64,000 nt of DNA from Gamsiella multidivaricata (Eukaryota > Mortierellomycota > Mortierellomycetes > Mortierellales > Mortierellaceae). A model generated the notes under the pieces. The model had not been told where the DNA came from, searched no databases, and worked only from the letters and a program-made list of their open reading frames with translations. Shown here piece after piece: positions 20,167-32,527 of this stretch (position 1 is its first letter; every line of letters starts with the position of its first letter). The translations under genes were made by a program, and so were the position numbers. The stretch spans positions 310,001-374,000 of the forward strand of contig NW_026251734.1 in the NCBI RefSeq assembly GCF_025024155.1, in the 5' to 3' direction.

Positions 20167-23100
20167 TCTGGATAACAGGACCGCAGGTGGAGCGGATGGA
20201 GTGAGAGGGAAAGAAGGAAACGAAGGAACACGCAAATGGTTAGTTGAATTGGAGTCATAGAGAAGCGTGCGACTTCTTCTTTCTAAAAGCACACCCCCTG
20301 AACTTGGACAAATGACCAGAAAAAGAAAATACAAAATGGATAAAAAGCTCAGGTACAGGGACACGCAAGGGGGGGGGAGGGGAGAGAAACGAAAAGAACG
20401 TTGCAAGAGCGGACAGGAACAGCGGCAACCACGCTCCTTGCCCTTTCAACCCCACCAAACAGGCGAGTATGAAAAGAGGGCCATCGACAGCAATTGACAC
20501 CAAATGGTGGTAGCAGAAAGAGCCAATGACCATGTCATCTTTTCTCCTTTCCCAGAACGATCAAAGGTCGATACGGAGCAGGAGGCGTACGACACCAAGT
20601 TGCAAAAACGGTGGATGCGCGTGCGACATTGACAGCGACATGGAAAGGGGGGGAGGCAGATGTCGTAGCAGACACAGCAAACTAGCGGCAGCAGAAAGAA
20701 TGAAAGAACGAAAGACAAGGAGGGGGTTCCTCCTTTGCAAACAGAAAAAGAGAGATGAGGGTCACCTACTTTGATGTGATTAGTGGGGTAAGTAAGTAAG
20801 GTTGGTGAGGGTGAAGCAGAGATGAGATGAGGATGAGATGATGAGAAAAAGAAAGAGAAAAGAAAAAGAAAAAGGGAGAGATGGCAGAAGTTGTGGAGTA
20901 TATATACGTATGCGGGACAAATTAACGAAGACACCACGACGACACCACTCCTCCTGCTCCCACTCCATTCGCCGCTTTCTTTTCTTGGGTATATTACAGT
21001 AGCGCGCGATCCATATTCCCGACACACCGCCTCGAATGCAGGCAAGCACGTTGTTTCACATCCTAATGGAATACCTCTTCTAATAACCATTGTTGTTGCT
21101 GTCGCTATTGCTGATGCTAATTGCTACCGCCGATAACTTTGCCTGCCCATATCTCGAATGCATGTTTGACTGTCGGTCTATCCGTACCCATTTCTGGCGC
21201 GATGCCCATGGTTCGATGCCATCCGTTCTATATATAAACACTCTCGATGCTCAGCATTCATTTAACGTTCCTGCAAGTTATCGGACACGACTTAGTTGCG
21301 AGAAAAGTAAAAAGGAAAATAAGCTGTTCAAAAACCATTGGCACCACTCATGTCCTCCAACCTCTTTTTTCGCTTTACTTTGCTCACCTGTTTTTTGTTA
21401 AAAAAGAAAAAAAAAAGTGTTGCTCTGATTCTCCCGCTCTCTCACCATCTGCTGCTCTTTCTTTTGCAATGGTAGTCGCTGTCAATGCTATTTCTGATCA
21501 GGGATCTGCGTGTTCTTAATATAACGCCATGCTCGCATGTCCTCGTCGGTCAGGTCCCTCGGTTATATTTTTCAAATACACGTTCGCAGCTACAGTCGTC
21601 TACATGATGTACGTCTGCAGAGTCCATGCTGACAAGCGGGCGTGCGACGGATGGTACCACGGCTAGACGCGTTTCGTGTCAACCGATGACGCTTTCACGG
21701 AGCAGATCAGAATATAGATATGTACCTCTGCCGACTGTTTTTAACGGAGACCGAGCAGCAAGGCAGGAGAGGACGAGATAAGATATTGAAGCATTATTCC
21801 ACCTGCTTTCTGTTCATACAAGTGCGAGCGCCTTCAGTTGGAATGAAGGGGAAAACTGGAACAACACCGTTGGACAGCGGTACTCATGATAGCCCAAGCG
21901 GATCCAACGTTACCACCAAACAACCAGTTCAAATCCTAATAATCAGATCTCTCTGCGCGCGTTTTTGTTAATTCCTCAATCCTGCAGGGAAACCAGCCCT
22001 TTGTACATAATGAACGGTGGCGAAGCAAGTTCATGATCGCCACCCGCACTAGGATCTAACTGCAGCGCCCTCCTTGGCAACAGCCCCGGTCCCTTTTGTT
22101 CGTTCGATAATGTCTGGGGCACCAAAACGACACAACATTTGGCGCAATCTCATTTGCCAGCGGCATATCATCATTTTAAGTTTGCACCAGATGCATCCTC
22201 GAAACTTTGTTTTATCACGGCTATTACTGGAAATAAATTTTGTCGACCCTTTCTTTAAACGTGTCCTGCTTGATACTTTCAGGAGCACCAATGCCCTTCG
22301 TGGAACAATAGACACGGCATCCGCCGACGTAATCCACGGCGATGACCCCCAGTATAAGCCTTGTGCTGCCTATCCTAGTGCTGAATGGCATCAGTGTGCT
22401 TCTAGCTTTGGTGAGGATCTTTCGTTTGAACCGCGGTCTAGTAAAGGACGTCCCGCTCCGCTCGTTCTGCTGTACGTATAATTTTCACAGTATTAAGTCT
22501 CGCATATCTAACATACCTTTTTTTTTTTTTTTTTGCACTTCTGCGCATACTACATGGGTAGGGCGCTTATGTCAGTGAAGCGACAGTGTGACTATCATAT
22601 CAACAAAAAAGACAAGATCAACTTTGGATCTGCCCTGCCATCGCATCCTGCGCAGTCTAAACTCGGTTGCACTGCTCCAGCACGCTTTGTACCAAAAATG
22701 CTCAAGCCCCATCCACTACACAACAGCGTAACGACAGAAAAGGCGTGATTGAAGAGACCGTAAATGGATTCGGACGGTAAGGGGTGCTTCGGTGTCGCAA
22801 GATGCATTGGTATCATGAGCAGCGCGCTTGACTGAGCCTATGCATAAGTCAATTAGTGCGATCTATCCGCACAAAACTGTCATTCTCAATTTGACATCAG
22901 ACAACATGTACATGTATAGTATGGTACATCGGCAGTGACTGCAAGCAGCTTTATATGGGATCCTCAGTGGAAGAGGCGCGAGGGTAGGAAAGTGGGCGAG
23001 AAAAAGCAGAGGGTCAAAGGTAGAGAGTAATATAGAAAAGCAAATGCGCGATAGCCAACTGATATGCCACGTTGAACAAAGATTCTATCTCGCCATGACC

Positions 23101-23935
23101 ACATTTTGCGCCGACATTGAATCTCTTCTGCAGCAAGGATCACTCTTCAGGATCGCCCCTCTACACAGAAACGATCTGTTCGCACCAACCCCATGAACCC
23201 TTTTTTTGCCACCAATTTTTATTTGTCTTAACCTGATCGACAAACTGCAGCACTATCCATTTGCTATCCTGCGCGAACCGTGCCTAAGACGCCATCAATC
23301 TGAATGTGGCAAATGGTTGACAGATAAAGAGTTTGATATGTAGAAGGCCCCTGATCCCCATAATGCACTTGCTCCCTATTTCGAAGGTTTTTTTCTTTTT
23401 TTACGGTGAATAGCAAAGACAGACGTTCTCCAAATTCAATATTCTAATGAGCGGTAAGCTGTGTCGCAAGACGCGCCGGACGTACCTTCTTTGCAAGTCG
23501 ACACGCAAGGGTGTGTCGATCAGTCGGAAAAGGCGCCTACCAGGGACGCGCGTGAGTGCTGTGCGTATTGGTAGCCCTGTTGAATGCCCTGGCCTAGTTA
23601 GATTAAGTCAAGGCTGATACTGGAATAAAGCAGACAGCTGTGTTATTCTGTTCCATTCCTCTACAGCGTTCCCTTGACTATAGTCTCTTTTTTAGTACCA
23701 CCCTTCCACTCCTCCTTCGAGGTTGACCCTCCTCATTTCGAGCTCCTAAATTCCTCGATGGTTGAGATATAGGGATAAATATGTGCTTCATACAAGCTTC
23801 CGATATACTCTTTCTACTTTCTTCCTTTTCTTTTTTTACTTGCTTTCTTTTTTTTGTTCCGCACCTTCACTCCATCGGTTGTATAATACCCCTCTTCATT
23901 CGACTACTTGTCATCCGCCAACATTCACTGATACA
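20167..23935. other. 3.8-kb gene-poor region upstream of actin
   Basis: This stretch holds the actin 5' flank and the promoter of the secreted-protein gene. Near actin it is purine-rich with G-runs (20370-20380 and 20645-20655) and GA tracts near 20830, meaning CT-rich in the actin sense. TATATATA lies at about 20896. Short open frames near 22074-22578 show no domain and no sensible splice structure. A diverged transposon fragment cannot be excluded by eye, but I see no transposase or reverse-transcriptase motif. Confidence 0.5.
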
Positions 23936-25245
23936 ATGAAGCTGCTCGCTACCTCCCTTTGTCTTCTCGCCGCCGTGAGCCTTGCTGCCCAGGCTGCCTC
24001 AGAACAAGGTCAGTACTCAAAACTCGTCTTGCGGTGCACATCGGGAAGACCTTTTTTGTCTTGTTACTTCATAATACATTTCTAGGTCGGTTACTCTAAC
24101 GCGTTTCTGCACATCAATCCTCAACAAAAGCACAAACATACTTTGGACAGGCCTTACAACGAGATGAGACTGAGGGCACCGTCAGTGAATTCGAATACCG
24201 CGGCGCCATCCTCAACCAACTCTCACTCTCGAATTCTGAGCCCAAGGGGGACGGTGTTAGTGCTGCTCCGGAGGAGCCCTCAATGAAAGAGGCGCCAGCT
24301 CCCACAACAGAGGCACCGGCGCCGCCCGCTGGCGAAATAAGGGTGGACACACCAGCGCCGCCCGCTGACAATACAGTTGTAGAGTCTTCGGCGGAGCCAG
24401 TGGCTCCAGTGGCTCCAGCTCCTCCTGCCATAAGCCCGATCGCAGCTGTCACTCCAGCCCCAGATTGCACCAACTCTGAGAACCTCTTGAAAACCGTCAT
24501 TTCAGCTCTCTCCGACCAGCTAGAGCTAGCGCTGAACCTGCTTCCTATCCCAGATGTTGTGAAGCAGCTCATTAAGGTTGCGCTTACTCCTCTGATCAAC
24601 ATTGTTGTTGGAGAATTAAGGCTCATTACACCCGCCATCGCCAGAGGATTAAGCATGGCCGTTCGAATTATCAATTCAGCATTGAAGGCCCTGCAGACGC
24701 TCCCCCCGTTCGCAGATGCCTTCACTGCAGTGATTGACATCTTAAACAAGGTCCAAAACGTCGTGGACGTGTATGTTAGCTGCCCAGTAACAGGCGCTGT
24801 TGCTCCTAAGGGAACAAGCAAGCTGGAGGTGACCTCGTGCGGTATGACTGCCGATGTGTACCGCGCCCTGGTGAAGGACTCGATCAAGAGCATCCCCGCT
24901 TCTTCTTCTGATTCCGAGCCGCTTAAGCAGATTACGACTGGGTCCTCTGCGGTCTTGGAGCTCATGGACAAAAGCTCTATCGCGAACTCGAACAATGCCC
25001 TTTTGGAGACACGCCCGATCTTTGTGGCCAACTTGCTGGAGCAGTACCGTCAGGAACTCATCCATCTTGCCGATAACGACAATCTCAAGGCGTACGCACA
25101 GGCCAACCTTGGTATGGTTGTCAGTTTGTCGAATGCGCTCGAGGCATGTGTCCGTATCGCCGCCGATCCCGTTGTGGCTGCTGAAGATTACGCTGAGAAC
25201 TACGCGGCTGTGGCCGGAGAGGAGGCTAACAAGGTCGATGAGTAG
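23936..25245 (+). CDS. Secreted protein of unknown family, Pro/Ala-rich linker plus helical domain
   Basis: Two exons, 23936-24008 and 24131-25245, joined in phase 1, give 395 aa. The first 20 residues, MKLLATSLCLLAAVSLAAQA, are a classic signal peptide with a likely cut after AQA. The mature part starts with an acidic segment, then a linker with two imperfect copies of (E/D)(A/T)PAPPA. From about residue 155 there is a helical domain rich in Leu, Ile and Val with amphipathic stretches such as LALNLLPIPDVVKQLIKVAL. Four Cys remain in the mature chain (near DCTNSE, VSCPVTG, TSCGMT and EACVRI), compatible with two disulfides. No catalytic motif is seen and there is no GPI-type hydrophobic C-terminus. 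The promoter has TATAATA about 55 bp before the ATG. I do not recognise the family; it may be lineage-specific. Confidence 0.8.
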
Positions 25246-26209
25246 GGCGAGCAGGCATAAATGGTGGTTTTTTTTTTTTTTTTGGACAGATTCAGAGCCC
25301 CTTGATGGGTCTCGCACTTTAGCTTAACGGAATAAACGGGTTCGTTCGCACACACAGCTATGCATTGAGCGCTCTGAAAGAAAAAGGGAGGATCGTCTTT
25401 AGGAGAAGAAGTCTTTGTTTCTTTTTCTAGTGACCCCTCGTGGTCCTCGTTTTAACCACATTCCACGTCGCGTTTGAGAATCGCGCTCCTAGATCAAAGT
25501 CGATATTATTGGAGAAAAAATACTGTCTGCTCCAGTTGTTCCCAAGTGTACGTTTTGGAGCCAGCTGCTTACTGTGCCCCTCTTCCACACATGGATAGTG
25601 AACGCGGCGCTCTGTGATTCTGAGTGAAATAAAGAGGTATGCAGGGCTCGTATCTCAGTGTCCTCCTGGGGTTGGCACCAGGACGCGACCCAGCTCTGTG
25701 AAATTTTTTCACAAGCCACTCTGGAGAGAGGTTCAAATGGCTCGCAGGCCCGCTGCAGGGGTTTGTTCTCCCTCTACATTTACTCTTCGATCTAACGAGG
25801 TAGTGCATCTGGGATTCGCGCATATCAGATGGATACATTGACGACGGACGACCATCCATCGATTGGAACCAACGCTACACGGCACCATTCTATCAACAGC
25901 ATCCGACCATGAATGGAGCAATTATCGGTTTAGAAGAAAAGGATCCCGCATTACCCACCATCTACTCCCCATTCACAACCGACCGCCGCGGTGTCATCGT
26001 TTGAATGCAGCTCGGCACTTGGGAGCAGTACACGCAATTGAGTCGTTTGGACAACGTTAAGCTCAACAACATCATCACATCTTCTCGCTCTAACTTGACT
26101 CGAATGGATTTCAAAGGGCATGGATCCACTTGGAGAGGAAAAAAGTGATTTATGATCGTGAAACTGACATTCCGTTTTGAACTTCCTGTTGTCTATATAG
26201 CAAGTAAAA
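25246..26209. other. Intergenic DNA before the eL29 gene
   Basis: About 960 bp between the secreted-protein stop and the eL29 start. The sequence TCTATATAG ends just 10 bp before the eL29 ATG and could be a TATA-like element or the acceptor of a leader intron. Otherwise nothing stands out. Confidence 0.45.
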
Positions 26210-27120
26210 ATGGCCAAGTCCAAGAACCACACCAACCACAACCAGAGTATGTAACAGTGTCTCCCGCATGACGAAACAGGATTTACTTTTTGTGCCTGAT
26301 CAAACAAGTTTGGATTCAGGATGGAGTCCTTTCAGAATCAGATCTTTTGAATACAAGCAGGCTGGACTAGTGGATACTCTTTTGATTCTTTTTTGAAAGA
26401 GGGCGAAACCGGCTTTCTTTCCTTACAACCATCGACAATTACATACTTTCTTTCACTTTCGGCATTTTTTTTTATATATATATTTTGGTCTTGCAGACGA
26501 GACGACCGTGGTTGTTATTATTCTGACTTCAACAGCAGTGTACGACATTACAGCGAACGCGGGGGGGGGTTTTTTTTTTTTTTTTTTTCCTTCAGTGATT
26601 GACGCAGTTTCGGTACTTGGACGACCAGCATCCCTCCCCCCTGACATCAATTTACACCACTGCCTCCCGGTTCTGCCCTATCGATCTCGACAATGGACCT
26701 GAACACAACACGGGGGTCTACATGCTATTATGGAATCATTATCATACGGCCGACTTGAAGCATCGCAGCCAGATCAATTTTTAACAGGATATGAATGTGT
26801 GCTTTGAAGATCCTTGCAGGACATGTTCAATAGGCTCAGGACACCCCTTCCCTTTGTCGATCTCTTTTATATATATATATATATATATATTTTCTATTGG
26901 AAGCAAGTTTCCTTGACGTTTGGCTAATTCAACATGGATCTACTTTTTCTTTTCTTTTATCTGCGACGTTTTGCGCAAAATAGACAAGAAGGCTCACCGT
27001 AACGGTATCAAGAAGCCAAAGTCCCAGCGTCACCCTTCCCTCAAGGGTGTCTGCCCCAAGTTCATCCGCAACCAGCGTTTCGCCAAGAAGGGATCCGCTG
27101 CTGCCCTCAAGAAGGATTAA
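26210..27120 (+). CDS. RPL29: 60S ribosomal protein eL29
   Basis: Two coding exons, 26210-26246 and 26984-27120, give 57 aa: [12 protein letters not shown], then [20 protein letters not shown] and the family's [13 protein letters not shown]. This is the small basic protein eL29 of the large ribosomal subunit, and its length agrees with yeast (59 aa). The split falls after the first base of codon 13. The intron is 737 bp, much longer than others here (70-150 bp). It contains an (AT)11 run at 26869-26890, a G9T17 stretch near 26563-26588 and several T-rich blocks. Ribosomal protein genes often carry a long first intron with regulatory content. I looked for C/D or H/ACA snoRNA boxes in it and found no convincing set. 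Confidence 0.95.
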
Positions 27121-27353
27121 ACAACAGGCTTCTTTTCTTTTCCGTCCTTGGCACACAACACAACATCCTCTCCCAAAGGGTGTTTTCTGAGCTTGGTTTG
27201 TGGGGAAGGAGAACTTCTTTTACAAAAAAAATAAAAAGAAATTATTTTTCTTGCTCGCTTTTTTTTCCCTCTTTCTTTTTATTACTTTCTTGATGGCAAA
27301 GATGAATGAAAGAAAAAGAGAACGCTTGAAGCGCGTGCGGGCCTTCGTTCGTT

Positions 27354-27386
<33 letters not shown>

Positions 27387-27977
27387 CTATCTTTCGATAA
27401 AAGCTAACGCAGAAAAAGACGAGGAAACCAGGATTTCATACAGAGGGGCGATCTGGTACGCGAACGTTCTCCTTTGGGTTTGATATGCCCTCCAACCATG
27501 GTAGTCTTATACGCGCAGACTGGATGGATCAACCAATGTAATGAATTGGCCTGACCCCTTCACTTGTGCCCAGATAAAGTGTTTAGACGATCGCTATCTA
27601 CTCTATACACACAGCGACCCACAACATACAACGCGATTCCTGACATAAAATGAAGTTAACATACGCTGATTTTTTTTTTTAAATTTATTTCTCGCTGTTA
27701 CTATGCCAAAGAGATGTTTGCTCGTGCAAGCATGAAGGCTTTAATTGAGTAAATGGAGGAGCTGGTTGGTTGGTTGGTTGGTTGGTTGAAATATTATTAT
27801 ATATATGATACTATAAGCTACGGTTCTGTTGTTACAAGCAATGGAATGGGTGGAGGATGATGGTGGTAGTTTGTGTAAAAAAAATAATAATATAGCAAAT
27901 GTCAAGAGATCGAAAGATAAAGATTATATACACAGTTTTACAGGGCAACAAGCGAGTGAGGAAGGAAAACGATCGCC
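27121..27977. other. Convergent 3' region of eL29 and the Mig1-type gene
   Basis: About 860 bp between convergent stop codons. It is rich in T runs (more than 25 T near 27357-27386) and has a GGTT tandem repeat at 27763-27787. No gene is supported. Confidence 0.5.
27763..27787. repeat. GGTT tetranucleotide microsatellite
   Basis: Six tandem GGTT units, followed by an AT-rich block. It lies in the 3' flank of the zinc-finger gene. Confidence 0.85.
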
Positions 27978-28916
27978 TTAGAAGATAGACTCGAAAAGAA
28001 GCGAGATTGGGGGCAGAGTCCTTGACTGATGCAGTCCGCGGAGAGGTGCCAGGACCGGTGCCGGATAAGCACGCTGGTAGTAACAAGCGGACGGCTCCTG
28101 AGCCTTCACGGAGGAATGGCCGTAAAGCTGCGTCGAGCCCGAGATCAGAGGCATCGTCATCATCGACGAGACTGGGACTGGAGAGGACTCGGGCGTGAAG
28201 AGGGGCGAGATGGTGGCGTCAGAGTCGGAATCGGACATGGACATGGCCATTGACGCTGGCGAGGAGTTGGCAGAAGCAGGTGGCGAGAGCTGCTGGCGCT
28301 GCTGGTAGGTGACATCCCTCTTCGCCATCGTCGGGTACGGTGCTGGCCGTGCAGAGACCGAGGAGTCGCGCTGGGAGTTGCGCAGAGGCATGATGCGTGG
28401 GGAAGGTGAGGGCGAGATCGAGGGCGACTGTGCCGGATCGTTCTCAGCCTCGTCCTCCAAGGTGTCCAAGGTGAGCCTCATGAAGGGCTTGGTGGGGCCG
28501 TACGAGGGACTGGGACTGCGGGAGGTGGCCGGGGTTGAGGGGCGCTCCTTTTCCTTCTTGGGCTTTGTGGCCTTTGTGGGTTTTGTTGCGGAGTGGATGC
28601 GCATGTGTCTGGTCAGCTCGTCTGAGCGGGAGAAGCGCTTCAGACAGGTGGGGAAGGAGCATTGGTGGGGTCGTTCGCCAGTGTGGGTGCGGACATGGCG
28701 GGTCTGGTGCTCGAGACGGTGGAAGGCCTTGGGGCAGAGGTGGCACTTGTATGGACGGGGGGCGACTTCGCCGGGGGTGGTGGTGGTAGTGGTGGGCTTC
28801 TGGAGATGCTTTTTGGGGGAGGGGGACATGATGGTTTTGGCGGAGGAAGGGGCTGTTGCTGTGGAGGAGAGAGCGAGGAGCAGGTCTGCGGCAGCGAGGA
28901 CAGAGGGCGAGGGCAT
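27978..28916 (-). CDS. MIG1: C2H2 zinc-finger repressor of the Mig1/CreA type
   Basis: A single exon of 312 aa. Two C2H2 fingers lie at about residues 55-112: [20 protein letters not shown], then the linker TGERPHQC and [20 protein letters not shown]. Both recognition helices ([10 protein letters not shown] and [10 protein letters not shown]) match the Mig1/CreA family, which binds SYGGGG boxes and represses alternative-carbon genes when glucose is present. After the fingers come a Lys/Pro-rich patch and Ser/Pro-rich disordered sequence with many SP/TP sites, and the end reads [12 protein letters not shown], a hydrophobic patch that could be the repression segment. The ATG at 28916 is the first in frame; a second at [11 protein letters not shown] is a possible alternative. 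A TATAAAAG box lies 150 bp upstream. Confidence 0.9.
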   Translation of the reverse strand: MPSPSVLAAADLLLALSSTATAPSSAKTIMSPSPKKHLQKPTTTTTTPGEVAPRPYKCHLCPKAFHRLEHQTRHVRTHTGERPHQCSFPTCLKRFSRSDELTRHMRIHSATKPTKATKPKKEKERPSTPATSRSPSPSYGPTKPFMRLTLDTLEDEAENDPAQSPSISPSPSPRIMPLRNSQRDSSVSARPAPYPTMAKRDVTYQQRQQLSPPASANSSPASMAMSMSDSDSDATISPLFTPESSPVPVSSMMTMPLISGSTQLYGHSSVKAQEPSACYYQRAYPAPVLAPLRGLHQSRTLPPISLLFESIF

Positions 28917-28970
28917 GTAACGGGGAGTGGGATGCAGCGTGTGGGGTCGAGGGAGAGGCAGAGGGAAAAG

Positions 28971-29010
28971 AACGAAAGAGAACGAAAGAGAATGAAAGAG
29001 AACGAAAGAG
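28971..29010. repeat. Four tandem copies of the 10-mer AACGAAAGAG
   Basis: Three exact copies and one with a single change (AATGAAAGAG), followed by a GA run. They lie in the leader of the Mig1-type gene, so its transcript carries a CT-rich tract. Confidence 0.85.
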
Positions 29011-29065
29011 AGAAAGAGAGAGAGAGGGAGAGAGAAGAAGTAGCGCTGGGCATGTCCCCCCCTCC

Positions 29066-29073
29066 CTTTTATA
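29066..29073 (-). promoter_or_regulatory. TATA box of the Mig1-type gene
   Basis: Reading the minus strand, TATAAAAG in a G/C-rich context (GGGCTATAAAAGG) sits 150 bp upstream of the ATG. It is the clearest TATA box in the window. Confidence 0.65.
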
Positions 29074-30557
29074 GCCCCCCCTCTGCCCCGGGGTGGGTCT
29101 CCGCAGAGAACGACGATGAAGGACGAACGAACAAAAGAAAGCGAAAAGGTAAAGGATCCCTTATCTCTCCCCCGTTAGAGTTCGCCTCCGCTGTCTGCGG
29201 TCAGCCTCTCGACTCAATCGGACTGAATAAGGAAGCCCGTGTGCTTAGTCTGTCCCATTCAGTCCGCCCTGGTTATATATAACCATCCCCCACTCGTCGG
29301 CCTGTGAATCTCTCCTTTTGTGGATTTGTCAAAGCCCGCAGCCACTGCAAATCAAACGGGTTATTTCGAACACACCTCCCTCCCTCCCCCTCCCTCCGCC
29401 CATGGCCAGCACCGGGGTACATGTAATGCCCCCCCCCCCACAAGATAAGCGGGGGGCGCGGAAAGGGGGGAGCTCCTTTGTTTGCGTCTGGACCACCCAC
29501 CCACCCTCGCCATCAATACGACACACGGTCGAATGCAACCACGCGCAGGGACCTGTCTCTGTGGGGTTGTGTCCCACATGAAAGACCTCTCACTCCTGCT
29601 CAGTCTGCGGGGTCGAAACCATTGTGCATTATCACTCGGTGAGACCCTCCCCCCTCTGGCCAGGATAGTCTCATCCCTCCCTCATCCTCTCTCATCCTCT
29701 GTCATTCCCCTCCCTCCCCCCGCAGTCGCGTCCTCTGGATGGACTCGCCCATCCACCGCTGCCATCGCTGCCATCGCTGAAGGAGTGGAGGCCTCTTCTC
29801 CAGGAAGGGAAGGAGCGTGCCATACAGCCCGAGAAGCTCGCTCCCTCCTCTGGTTCCTTGGTCACTCCCCTTTGCCTGGCACAGTGGGCGTCTTTGGAAC
29901 AAGGCCGAGGAGATCTCCTCTACAAAGCAGTAAAAAATATTCTTATTTGGGCCGTCCCTGCTGTCGCTTCTTTCCCTTCCAATTACCCAAAAAAGTGGCA
30001 CCGTAGGTTTTTCGCACGCTGTGGTAACACACACTATCGTATACACATGCACCCACACTCAATTCTCCCCATAGCCCTTGACCACCATGACGGACTCGGC
30101 TCTCTTTCGCCAGTCATTGCAGTCGCAATCGACAGCCTCGCCACCCTCCCCCCGGTTATCTCTACCTCATGCGCATGCTTGCGCACAGATGACATGCTTC
30201 TTCCTCTTTGGGGTAAAAAAAGAAAAAGAAAAGAGGAAAGCCGTATTGACCCACACTATGTCATTGATAACGTGGCAATGGACTCCGCCACGAAAGAAAA
30301 GATCAAGGAATACCCAAGATGTTGTACCTGACTAGCATAAAAAAATAGATACGCAATAAAAAGAAAAACTTTTCGGTCGAGGCGGCTGCGGTGGGATATG
30401 TGCGGGCCTTGAACACTCCAACCACTCCTCCGGTCCCCCGCAAACGGTCTGAGATTCATTTATGGGGGAACCGCGAGACATCCTTGGCGAATGGAAGCTC
30501 TGGATTGTTCCGGACCTCTCCCTCTTCCTCCCGATAACGATGATTTTACAGTCTATG

Positions 30558-30584
30558 GAGCTGAGCTGAGCTGAGCTGAGCTGA
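30558..30584. repeat. GAGCT pentanucleotide microsatellite
   Basis: Five perfect GAGCT units. Because AGCT is self-complementary the tract can also fold on itself. Confidence 0.85.
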
Positions 30585-32303
30585 TATCTCATGATGCACG
30601 ATGAGGGGCAAGGAAGGGGGATGCTCATTGATAACGGTGTGGCATGTTCATATTGAAATTTTCATGTGCTGGTAGACTAATGTGGGGAAGAGACGAGTTA
30701 CGCCATAGAAGGAGTCTATGTGTTGCTCCATCATACTCCCCTCGATGCTTGGACGTTCACACTGATGCCCAAAGGCCTCATTTAATGTTTTACAAAAAGA
30801 TCATCGGCCTCGTTATCTCTTTATCTGCTGCCACTAGTCCTTGGAGATGGTGGCGCCCGAGCCATATCTTACTGAGACCAGGGTTCAGAGTCCAATTAAA
30901 CGTAATATATAGCGGGGTTAACGCGATAGAGCGGGCATTACTGAGCTGTCCTTTATCTCAATCCACTTGTTTTCATTTTGGGCTGCCATTGTCGGTACTC
31001 TTATCGAGAGTAAGGCATAAAATATATAGTCAGCGCCGGAAGCAGCTCCATCTGTCTGAATGTCTGTCTGTATGTCTGTCCTTTTTTTTTTTTTTTTTTT
31101 TTTTTTTGCGATTGAGTCGATCGATTAAAATGGCGAGTTCAGAGAATGCGGGGTCCTTGGTTACACAAATGACCTTATTCATGAGGGACAACCACATGGA
31201 CAGTTCTCTATCGCTTCTACAGATATGCTGGCAGTGTAAGCCTGGCTAGAGCCAAGACGGCAACCCGGAGCGGAAGCGCTACAGCTCTCACTCATTCGGC
31301 TACGAGGCCCTGCCAGAACCCCAATCTCGAAATGAGGCGATGGTCCAACGATCGAGCAGTGTTGGCCATTCATATGATTAGGTCCTAGGATGCTCTGTGC
31401 CAGTTTCTTTGAGCGGCCGTTGCAACATTTTACCCCACAATCAAATGTCCGGAGTGAGGTTGCGTCCATGTGTCTATGTGTTTGGGGGAAGCAATAGCAC
31501 GCGTTGTGAGCGGCAGAGAGCTGAGGCTGTCACAAGGTGGACTCGTATGCATAGACCTATCGGCCTTGCTTTACGATCAGATGCTTGCACTGGAATCACA
31601 CGGATCCCCCTCCTCCCCCCCCGTTCGTGCTTGTCTTCTATGCAGTCCATCGATTGCCAGTGTCTGCCGTGAACAGCCAGCTTCGACGGGTGATAAGAAA
31701 ACGCGTGGTTGTGCGACATACCGCTAAATCCCATCAGAAAAGTCGTTATTTCCAAGGCCCACTGTCACGGCTTTGCAAGCATTGCTGGCTCTCATGGATT
31801 TGCGGCATCATCCTTCAACACCCCCTCCCCACACAAGACCCAGTCGGATGTCAGCCGCATCGCTTGTTTGTAAGGGATATGTCTTTGGGAGTGCCAACAA
31901 GGGTGTCTGAACACTACGTCGTGTCCGATCAGCGTTCGCTTTGCACCAATGGTTTTACCTGCCCTCACTTGCTCGACCCCGAGTGGAGGGAGGGGGGAGG
32001 ACTCTCGACATCATCCACCGACACATTTCTAGCAGATCTGCTCTCCCCGTCCCGTCGCAAGCACCATCACCAACCTCTCTCTATCCGCTGTGCTTCCCAG
32101 CATTTGTGCAGCTTCAACTGGTGAAGCCACGCTCTAATGCTTGAGTATCCGCTCTTTCCCCTCATAGAACTCGAGGAACAACGCCGTTTTATTTTTATTT
32201 TTTTCTTTTGTTTCCTTTCTTTGTTTTTTTACTCCCCTTCCTATCCTCACACTCGCTTACCACAACTCATCCAGGAAGAACACAAGGGCAGATTGACTGA
32301 GAT

Positions 32304-32493
32304 ATGGGAGACCAGCACTTCAACCCACTCCTGTATCAATCGGGCTCCAAGATGTACTCTCCGGCTGGTCAGCCGGCAGCGTCCTCGCTTGTGGGCCCAC
32401 CCACCTCGTCAGGATACCACATGGGACCGGGCATGTACAACACAGGAATGCCCCGCTACCCCGTCCAGATGAACCTCGCCCAGAAGTTTCAAC

Positions 32494-32527
<34 letters not shown>

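Larger units (their letters stand above)
28917..32303. other. 3.4-kb divergent intergenic region between the Mig1-type gene and CCR4
   Basis: No gene is supported. The sequence holds the zinc-finger promoter, a 10-bp inverted repeat (CGGACTGAAT at 29219 and ATTCAGTCCG at 29257), a 14-bp palindrome GGTTATATATAACC at 29271-29284, C-runs near 29430, a GAGCT tandem repeat, a T26 run at 31082-31107 and the long pyrimidine-rich CCR4 leader. The length is generous for this genome and could host a non-coding transcript. Confidence 0.5.

Noticed and set aside
22074..22578. Open frames upstream of actin with a hydrophobic stretch
   Set aside because: No start context, no family likeness, overlapping frames on both strands, and the hydrophobic run ends in a poly-T tract (poly-Phe).
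24114..25031. 305-codon open frame on the minus strand
   Set aside because: It lies exactly antisense to the secreted-protein exon and its Gly/Ala/Ser composition mirrors that gene's codons. No domain.
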